Shown: piece by piece, positions 59,040 to 64,000 of the stretch
Position numbering within the stretch: position 1 is the stretch's first letter
Layout: every line of letters starts with the position of its first letter
Assembly (NCBI GenBank): GCA_945865365.1
Contig: CAMBDL010000008.1
Coordinates: 1 to 64,000, forward strand
Direction of reading: 5' to 3'
DNA from: Streptomyces griseus
GTDB taxonomy: Bacteria > Actinomycetota > Actinomycetes > Nanopelagicales > Nanopelagicaceae
Length of the DNA stretch: 64,000 bases
Translations under genes and position numbers: made by a program
The notes under the pieces: model-generated
Seen by the model: the letters and a program-made list of their open reading frames with translations, nothing else
Told to the model about the DNA's origin: nothing
The model's database searches: none

Positions 59040-60119
59040 ATGAGCGTAATTTCTAACGGCAACGAACGAGACATCAAATTCGCAGTGATAGGTACAGGGT
59101 GGAGAGCTGAGTTCTTTACTCGCCTCGCCCAGGCTATTTCTGGCGTTGAATGCGTTGGCTCGATAGTGCGAACCCCCCGTGAATCTTTCCTGCCGATCTA
59201 CTTATCTCTTGATGAATGTATTCTCAAAGCCAAGCCAGATTTTCTGATTGCATCAGTACCCAGGGAAATTACACCCTCAATTATTCGGATGGCCGTTGCG
59301 GCTGGGATTCCAATAATGGCTGAGACTCCACCTGCCGCTGATTTACATTCGCTACGCGAGCTATGGAAAGACGTGGGTCAATCTGGACTCGTGCAAATTG
59401 CTGAACAATACCTGCGCCTTCCATCGCATGCTGGGCGACTAAACGTTGTTAAATCTGGCGCAATTGGCACCCCAACACACGTACAAATCTCATCAACCCA
59501 TGATTATCATGCAATCTCATTAATGCGCGGATATTTAAGCGCTGGTATTGGACCTGTCCGGGTAAATGCGACAGCCTTTAACGCTCCTCTGCAAAATCCA
59601 GCTTCACGCAATGGTTGGAATCTAGATTCAGAACCAGTCAAGACTCAATCACGTATAGCAACAATTGAATTTGATTCAACGCTTTCTGGTCTCTATGACT
59701 TTACAGATAACCAATGGCATAACCAGTTACGTTTTAGGCGCGTCATTGTTCGAGGTAGTAGTGGTGAGATCAATGATGATCAAGTTATTAAATGGGTTCA
59801 TCCTGATAGCTTTGTTACCGCCCCTATTGTGCGCAGGCAGACTGGATACGATTTAGATCTTGATGGGTATAGAACAGATAACCTTTCTTTTAACTCTGAA
59901 ATTATGTATAAAAATCCTTACGGCAAAGAATCCTGGTCAGATGAAGAGATTGCGATAGCTACAATGATTCAAGAAATGTCTGACTGGGTTGGCAAACGTG
60001 GGCCTGCTCCATATCCACTCGCTGATGGGATACATGACTATCGTGTTTCACTTGCAATTCAAGAATCACTCGATAAATCCTGCGCAATAACTACTGAAAA
60101 AGAGGCCTGGGATAGCTAG
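59040..60119 (+). CDS. Gfo/Idh/MocA family oxidoreductase
   Basis: 359 residues. Rossmann start KFAVIGTGWRAEFFTRLAQ and PDFLIASVPREI and GIPIMAETPPA place it in the Gfo/Idh/MocA family of sugar or inositol dehydrogenases. The usual EKP motif reads AETPPA, so the conserved catalytic-site Lys (EKP) is absent, and the enzyme may be atypical. Substrate unknown; stands alone between argS and tRNA-Leu. Confidence 0.75.
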   Translation: MSVISNGNERDIKFAVIGTGWRAEFFTRLAQAISGVECVGSIVRTPRESFLPIYLSLDECILKAKPDFLIASVPREITPSIIRMAVAAGIPIMAETPPAADLHSLRELWKDVGQSGLVQIAEQYLRLPSHAGRLNVVKSGAIGTPTHVQISSTHDYHAISLMRGYLSAGIGPVRVNATAFNAPLQNPASRNGWNLDSEPVKTQSRIATIEFDSTLSGLYDFTDNQWHNQLRFRRVIVRGSSGEINDDQVIKWVHPDSFVTAPIVRRQTGYDLDLDGYRTDNLSFNSEIMYKNPYGKESWSDEEIAIATMIQEMSDWVGKRGPAPYPLADGIHDYRVSLAIQESLDKSCAITTEKEAWDS

Positions 60120-60120
60120 T

Positions 60121-60149
60121 TTGGTGGTTGGGCCTAAATACCTTAATCT
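60121..60149 (+). promoter_or_regulatory. candidate tRNA-Leu promoter
   Basis: TTGGTG (60121-60126) and TAATCT (60144-60149) are 17 bases apart and end 15 bases before the tRNA. Confidence 0.4.
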
Positions 60150-60164
60150 AGGCTCCTTACTCCA

Positions 60165-60245
60165 GCGGGAGTGGTGAAATGGCAGACACGCAGGTCTTAG
60201 GAACCTGTGTCTTCGGACGTGAGGGTTCAAGTCCCTTCTCCCGCA
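60165..60245 (+). tRNA. tRNA-Leu (anticodon UAG)
   Basis: 81 bases with acceptor GCGGGAG/CTCCCGC, anticodon loop CTTAGGA (TAG), a long variable arm (TGTCTTCGGACG region) as in class II tRNAs, and T loop TTCAAGT. Reads CUN leucine codons. The 3' CCA is not encoded. Confidence 0.97.
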
Positions 60246-60268
60246 CACTCAATCAATAAGGTCCTAGT

Positions 60269-60274
60269 TAGGAT
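60269..60274 (+). promoter_or_regulatory. candidate -10 box or ribosome site before HhH protein
   Basis: TAGGAT lies 7 bases before ATG 60282, fitting a leaderless promoter; the same bases contain AGGA, a possible weak ribosome site if the gene is read from the tRNA promoter. Confidence 0.35.
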
Positions 60275-60281
60275 TTTTCTA

Positions 60282-60617
60282 ATGGCAAAGCAATCACCGG
60301 CTAAGACAAAGAAGTTGGCTGCAGAAGCAAAGCGCGCAGGTGCTGCTCACCGAGCTGAGAAACAAGCTAAAAAAGTATCTGCACAAACAAATAGCGATGA
60401 GGTGTTAGATGCCTATGCTGCCGTTGATGGGCACTGGCGTGAGATTGGCTTAACGCCACCAACTCGTCGCGCATTAATCGATGATGGATTATTTCAACTG
60501 AGCGATCTTCGCAAGACATCACTTGCAGCGCTCAAGGAGCTAGATGGCATGGGGCCAAATGCGATTCGCGTATTGATTGCCGAGATGAAAAAAGCAGATT
60601 TATCTTTTAGAAAATAA
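60282..60617 (+). CDS. small helix-hairpin-helix protein
   Basis: 111 residues from ATG 60282; the longer frame from 60207 crosses tRNA-Leu and is rejected. A lysine-rich N-terminal tail (1-40) precedes a domain like the RNA polymerase alpha C-terminus or helix-hairpin-helix (LTPPTRRALIDDGLFQLSDL...ALKELDGMGPNAIRVLIAEM). Probably binds DNA; target unknown. Confidence 0.75.
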   Translation: MAKQSPAKTKKLAAEAKRAGAAHRAEKQAKKVSAQTNSDEVLDAYAAVDGHWREIGLTPPTRRALIDDGLFQLSDLRKTSLAALKELDGMGPNAIRVLIAEMKKADLSFRK

Positions 60618-60824
60618 CTACTGCACTACTCGATAACCCGCAGCAATTACGGCCTGCGAGATTAACTCAGTATCTAAGGCATTATCGGATGTAATAACAG
60701 CCTGGCTATCCCCAGAGCTAGCCTTAACATCGGTGACGCCAGCGATCTTGCCCAGCTCTGTGTTTACTCGTCCCTCACAGTGCCCACATGTCATTCCTTG
60801 AATCTTTACCGTTGTCTGTGTCAT
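60618..60824 (-). CDS. heavy-metal-associated (CopZ-like) chaperone
   Basis: 68 residues. HMA fold with the Cu(I)-binding MTCGHCEGRV motif near residue 11 and the GVTDVKASSGDSQAVI core. Likely hands copper to a P-type ATPase, not in the window. Good ribosome site (GGGAGAG). Follows the DUF305 gene by 11 bases. Confidence 0.9.
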   Translation of the reverse strand: MTQTTVKIQGMTCGHCEGRVNTELGKIAGVTDVKASSGDSQAVITSDNALDTELISQAVIAAGYRVVQ

Positions 60825-60835
60825 TTTCTCTCCCT

Positions 60836-61444
60836 TTATTTGCTGAGTCGTGTGATCATTAAGTTCATCTGTTTATTCTGAGCAGTCTGGGCGGTAACTA
60901 CATTTTCACCAAATAATTTAATATCAACGTTACTTGCATCCTTAATCATGGTGGTCATATGCAGCGCGCCATCATGGTGATTCGTCATACCTTTTAGCCA
61001 CAGCAAATCAAATTCAGTTCCGGTGGCAGCATCTAAATCATTTAATTCAACCTCTGTAAGCATGCCGCCCATAGAGTCACCCATCGAGTGGCCCATATCG
61101 AGGTCGGCATTAGCTTGGCTTAACCACAACTTCATCTGAGTAATTTCGCTCTTCTGTTCGTCGCGAATATTAGTTGCCAGAGCAATCAACTCTGAATCCT
61201 TCGACTTAGCCAATGCCAAGTTCGAAATATCTACCGCTTGTTGGTGGTGTGGAATCATCATCTGCAAAAACATCACATCTGCACCACTAAGGGTTATAGT
61301 CCCTTGTTTCTCATCTGATTCCATCATCTCGTGCATTCCAGATGAACCGTGGTCACCATTTCGTGACATTCCCATGCCCATGATTACTGCAAGCAATGCA
61401 ACAATAATTATCAGAAATATTCCTGACTTCTTATCGATATTCAT
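60836..61444 (-). CDS. DUF305 protein, membrane-anchored, His/Met-rich
   Basis: 202 residues. One N-terminal membrane helix (8-26), then a periplasm-side region with Met/His-rich stretches (MHEMMESDE, MGHSMGDSMGGM) and the two DUF305 helices MIPHHQQAVDISNLAL and GMTNHHDGALHMTTMI. DUF305 proteins such as CopM bind copper. Together with the chaperone it forms a likely copper-handling pair. Confidence 0.85.
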   Translation of the reverse strand: MNIDKKSGIFLIIIVALLAVIMGMGMSRNGDHGSSGMHEMMESDEKQGTITLSGADVMFLQMMIPHHQQAVDISNLALAKSKDSELIALATNIRDEQKSEITQMKLWLSQANADLDMGHSMGDSMGGMLTEVELNDLDAATGTEFDLLWLKGMTNHHDGALHMTTMIKDASNVDIKLFGENVVTAQTAQNKQMNLMITRLSK

Positions 61445-61548
61445 CTGCGTGAGTCACTCCTCATTAGCCAGTAGTAGTTCCTAAAGTCTAGCAATTACTA
61501 ACGCACCATGAAGCTTTGGCGAGACATACCTCACATATAGTATGAGTG

Positions 61549-62865
61549 CTAGCGTGCAGCGGCAAAGCCCAACTTAATGTCGTTCTTAATATCCTCAATA
61601 TTTTCAAGGCCAATACTCACGCGTACCATTCCAGGTGTTATGCCAGCTTTAATCTGTTCATCAGAGCTTAACTGCGAATGAGTTGTTGAGGCGGGATGAA
61701 TAACTAAAGAACGCACATCACCGATGTTAGCCACGTGGCTAAAGAGTTTTAAACCCTCTACGAATTTACGGCCAGTAGGAGCACCACCCTTCAATTCAAA
61801 TGAAAACACGGCGCCAGCGCCTTTAGGTGCATATTTTTTTGCAACTGAGTTCCATGGTGAGGATGCGAGACCGGCATAACTAACGTGTGCAACTTCTGGT
61901 TGCTTCTCTAACCACTCGGCTAACTCTTGAGCATTCTGCAAGTGGCGATCCATTCGTAAGTTCAATGTCTCTAAGCCATGAGCTAATAACCAGGCATTAA
62001 AGGGAGACACTGATGCGCCAATATCGCGCAGCAGTTGCAACCTAGCTTTGAAAATATATGCGAGGTTTGCTCCGAAGGCTCCATTAACGCCAAGGGCTTG
62101 GGCATAGACAAGATTGTTATAGCTAGCATCGGGTTGATTAAATCCTGGGAATTTTTCAGGATCTTGCGCGAAATCGAAGTTGCCTGAATCAACGATTGCT
62201 CCGACCATTGCATTGCCATGACCTGATAAAAACTTAGTTGCCGAGTGCGTAACGATATCGGCGCCGTATTCAAAGGGCTTCGTGACATATGGGGTTGCAA
62301 TCGTGTTGTCCACTATCCACGGCACTCCTGCTTCATGTGCAATCTTTCCAATGGCCTCAATATCTAGCACTGCTCCAAGAGGATTTGAAATTCCTTCACC
62401 AAATAAAGCCTTTGTATTGGGGCGAACTGCGCTGCGCCAAGCATCCATATTGCCCGTGTCATTAACGAATGTAACCTCAATACCGTACTTGGGTAGCGTG
62501 TAGTTAAAGAGATTAAACGTTCCACCATAAACATTTGAGCTCGATACGACATGGTCCCCGGCTTGGGCCACATTCATAATGGCAAATGCCGTTGCCGCCA
62601 TACCTGATGCAACTAGAAGTGATGCAACTCCACCTTCAAGTGCAGCAATGCGTTGTTCCACTGCATCCTGCGTTGGATTATTAATACGCGTATATACGTT
62701 GCCAGCTTCAGCGATTCCAAAGAGATTTGCTGCATGCTGAGTATCGCGAAATTGATAAGCCGTCGTTTGATAAATCGGTAATGACCGTGATCCTGTTGTT
62801 GGATCGGGAGATTGCCCAGCATGGATTTGAAGAGTTTCAAAGGCCCAATCGTTTGTATCGCTCAT
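61549..62865 (-). CDS. metY: O-acetylhomoserine sulfhydrylase
   Basis: 438 residues, Cys/Met metabolism PLP family of MetY length and character. Lys211 in THSATKFLSGHGN binds PLP; VYTRINNPTQDAVEQRIAALE is the family start. It makes homocysteine from O-acetylhomoserine and sulfide, giving direct sulfur incorporation. Confidence 0.93.
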   Translation of the reverse strand: MSDTNDWAFETLQIHAGQSPDPTTGSRSLPIYQTTAYQFRDTQHAANLFGIAEAGNVYTRINNPTQDAVEQRIAALEGGVASLLVASGMAATAFAIMNVAQAGDHVVSSSNVYGGTFNLFNYTLPKYGIEVTFVNDTGNMDAWRSAVRPNTKALFGEGISNPLGAVLDIEAIGKIAHEAGVPWIVDNTIATPYVTKPFEYGADIVTHSATKFLSGHGNAMVGAIVDSGNFDFAQDPEKFPGFNQPDASYNNLVYAQALGVNGAFGANLAYIFKARLQLLRDIGASVSPFNAWLLAHGLETLNLRMDRHLQNAQELAEWLEKQPEVAHVSYAGLASSPWNSVAKKYAPKGAGAVFSFELKGGAPTGRKFVEGLKLFSHVANIGDVRSLVIHPASTTHSQLSSDEQIKAGITPGMVRVSIGLENIEDIKNDIKLGFAAAR

Positions 62866-62911
62866 GGCCTTTACCCTTTCGCACCAGCGCGCAAATTACA
62901 AGGACATTGAG

Positions 62912-63163
62912 TTAATTAATTACTGCGTAGGCAACGAGCGATGCTCCCAGAATTGCTGTCATCACTTGGCTAGCTTTCGTGTTCAAAACCTTGTGCATCG
63001 TCGGTATCCACGTTGAAATAAGTAATGCTATTCCGGGAATAATGATGGTCAAGCTATGTGCCACTACCTCGCTTTGGCCAGTTTGGTAGCGCAAGTTAAT
63101 TAAACCTATTGCAATGAGCAGATATCCGCCCATTCTGTAGTTATTTACAAGGTTACTTTTCAT
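62912..63163 (-). CDS. small membrane protein downstream of actinorhodopsin
   Basis: 83 residues from ATG 63163, picked because AGGAG lies 8 bases upstream; two earlier in-frame ATGs are too close to or before it. Three predicted membrane helices (about 10-25, 33-52, 63-82). I do not recognise a family. It follows the rhodopsin gene by 68 bases, past a strong hairpin. Confidence 0.7.
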   Translation of the reverse strand: MKSNLVNNYRMGGYLLIAIGLINLRYQTGQSEVVAHSLTIIIPGIALLISTWIPTMHKVLNTKASQVMTAILGASLVAYAVIN

Positions 63164-63187
63164 TCTCATAGCTCCTAAAGATAGAGA

Positions 63188-63217
63188 AATGGGGTGCCGA
63201 TTTCTCGACACCCCATT
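63188..63217 (-). terminator. hairpin with GAAA loop after the rhodopsin gene
   Basis: A 13-bp stem (one T-G pair) with the tetraloop GAAA on the minus strand: AATGGGGTGTCGA against TCGGCACCCCATT. Only a broken T-rich tract follows (TTCTCTATCTTT), so it is either a leaky terminator or an mRNA-stabilising end between rhodopsin and the small membrane protein. Confidence 0.65.
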
Positions 63218-63231
63218 GTTAATCTACGTGA

Positions 63232-63993
63232 TTAGTGATCTTCCTTCATTCCTTCTGCCATTGACTTCATACGTGCGATCTTCAAAATTGTAAGACCGAA
63301 TACGCACTTAGCTAGGATGTCGGCGATTGTGTAACCAACCTGTACGCCAACAAACTGCTCAGCAGTTGCCATGCCCTCACCCATACCTAGGATGTAGGAG
63401 ATTGGGTAAACGCCCCATGTAGCAATTAGCAATAGACGCAAACGACCAACGGTCTCTGCAACGCCTGCTGGTTGATTATCAAGTGACTTACCAAGCTCTA
63501 CGAATAGTACGTAGAGGATGTACAAGAATGGAATTGTTGATAGAACACCATAAAGAACCTGTGTGTTCTGATCGCTTGAAATTTCGCCTGGGTAACCAAG
63601 TGCGATCATTGCAGCAGATGCTGGAACAAGGCGCATGATTAATGAGCGAGAAACAGATTTGGCTAGGGCAAGTACTGCAACTACTTCAACTAGAAGTAGA
63701 GGAACAGTGAGTAGCCAGTCCACATAGCGATAGGCCTCATTAAATGAACCCTGAGCACCAGAGACATTTATAGTCATATCTGCAGATGATTCATTGAATG
63801 AGTTGAAGATTCGCATGTAGTGGTAGCCAGCGATAAATGTAACCATCGACGACATGACAAGTGCATTGCGATATTTAGCTAATACACGCTGTTGTGAAAC
63901 GAGTGTGTACACCGTGCAGGCAAGCATTGACACTAGTCCAAGAGAGAAGATGTTATAGACTAGGTTCCATTGATTACTATCGAGTTTCAGCAT
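63232..63993 (-). CDS. actinorhodopsin (light-driven proton pump)
   Basis: 253 residues, seven membrane helices. Proton-pump motif in helix C: acceptor D92, T96 and donor E103 in RYVDWLLTVPLLLVE. The spectral-tuning position two residues before LVE is Leu100, predicting green absorption as in proteorhodopsin. His58 (GYHY) pairs with the acceptor; D225 and the retinal Lys229 are in ADILAKCV. Together this is the actinorhodopsin/xanthorhodopsin-like group. The start is 7 bases from the window edge; no stop codon separates it from the edge, but MLKLDSNQWNLVYN matches the usual N-terminus. Retinal synthesis genes are not in the window. Confidence 0.97.
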   Translation of the reverse strand: MLKLDSNQWNLVYNIFSLGLVSMLACTVYTLVSQQRVLAKYRNALVMSSMVTFIAGYHYMRIFNSFNESSADMTINVSGAQGSFNEAYRYVDWLLTVPLLLVEVVAVLALAKSVSRSLIMRLVPASAAMIALGYPGEISSDQNTQVLYGVLSTIPFLYILYVLFVELGKSLDNQPAGVAETVGRLRLLLIATWGVYPISYILGMGEGMATAEQFVGVQVGYTIADILAKCVFGLTILKIARMKSMAEGMKEDH

Positions 63994-64000
63994 TGATTTA

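Noticed and set aside
60207-60281. Extended N-terminus of the helix-hairpin-helix protein
   Set aside because: This part of the frame lies over the 3' half of tRNA-Leu and its flank; ATG 60282 gives a natural start.
61445-61548. Copper-responsive operator near the DUF305 gene
   Set aside because: No CsoR, CueR or CopY consensus could be recognised in the gap.

Overview
The window looks like chromosome of a small-genome freshwater actinobacterium of the acI type (Nanopelagicales: Ca. Planktophila / Nanopelagicus and relatives). Four things point there: an actinorhodopsin gene at the right edge; moderate, non-high GC; very tight packing (no gene-free stretch over 300 bases, the largest gaps being about 100-150 bases); and gene order that otherwise follows high-GC actinobacteria (argS-lysA-hom-thrC-thrB-rho-rpmE-prfA-prmC-sua5...wecA-atpI-atpBEFHAGDC, then pduO/murA; also RNase H/phosphatase, zinc ribbon, ahpE, DUF3052, aceE). 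The organism name is inference.

Layout. 1-6.8 kb: amino-acid catabolism, with the 3' part of a gamma-glutamyltranspeptidase, hutG, then convergent hutH-hutI-hutU and a MOSC protein. 6.9-16.9 kb: an amino-sugar/glycoside locus, with a divergent beta-propeller protein, then ABC solute-binding protein, two permeases, ROK regulator, GH4 glycosidase, BadF-type kinase, GH84 N-acetylglucosaminidase and SGNH hydrolase. Tandem operator-like repeats lie in the divergent promoter region, and the first permease gene holds several perfect inverted repeats. 16.9-19.8 kb: RNase H/phosphatase fusion, zinc-ribbon coiled-coil protein, tRNA-Val, AhpE peroxiredoxin, DUF3052. 19.9-26.1 kb: aceE-glgE-glgB, joined by TTGA overlaps. 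26.1-35.4 kb: MFS transporter, thioredoxin-like TPR protein, DUF4032 kinase-like protein, AI-2E transporter, alpha/beta hydrolase, aldehyde dehydrogenase, small zinc-type protein, ABC-2 exporter with a secreted protein. 35.4-38.2 kb: corrinoid adenosyltransferase, murA, glpX. 38.2-58.9 kb: on the minus strand, the long housekeeping block from argS to the ATP synthase genes. 59-64 kb: oxidoreductase, tRNA-Leu, helix-hairpin-helix protein, copper chaperone and DUF305 protein, metY, a small membrane protein and actinorhodopsin.

How it fits together: the cell appears to gain energy from light (actinorhodopsin proton gradient used by the H+-type F1Fo ATP synthase) and from scavenged amino acids (peptidase, histidine degradation to glutamate) and GlcNAc-type glycans (ABC locus), and to store carbon through the GlgE/GlgB alpha-glucan route. 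At many gene starts a TANNNT hexamer sits 6-7 bases before the start codon, which points to widespread leaderless transcription. No CRISPR array, insertion sequence, prophage or rRNA gene was seen.
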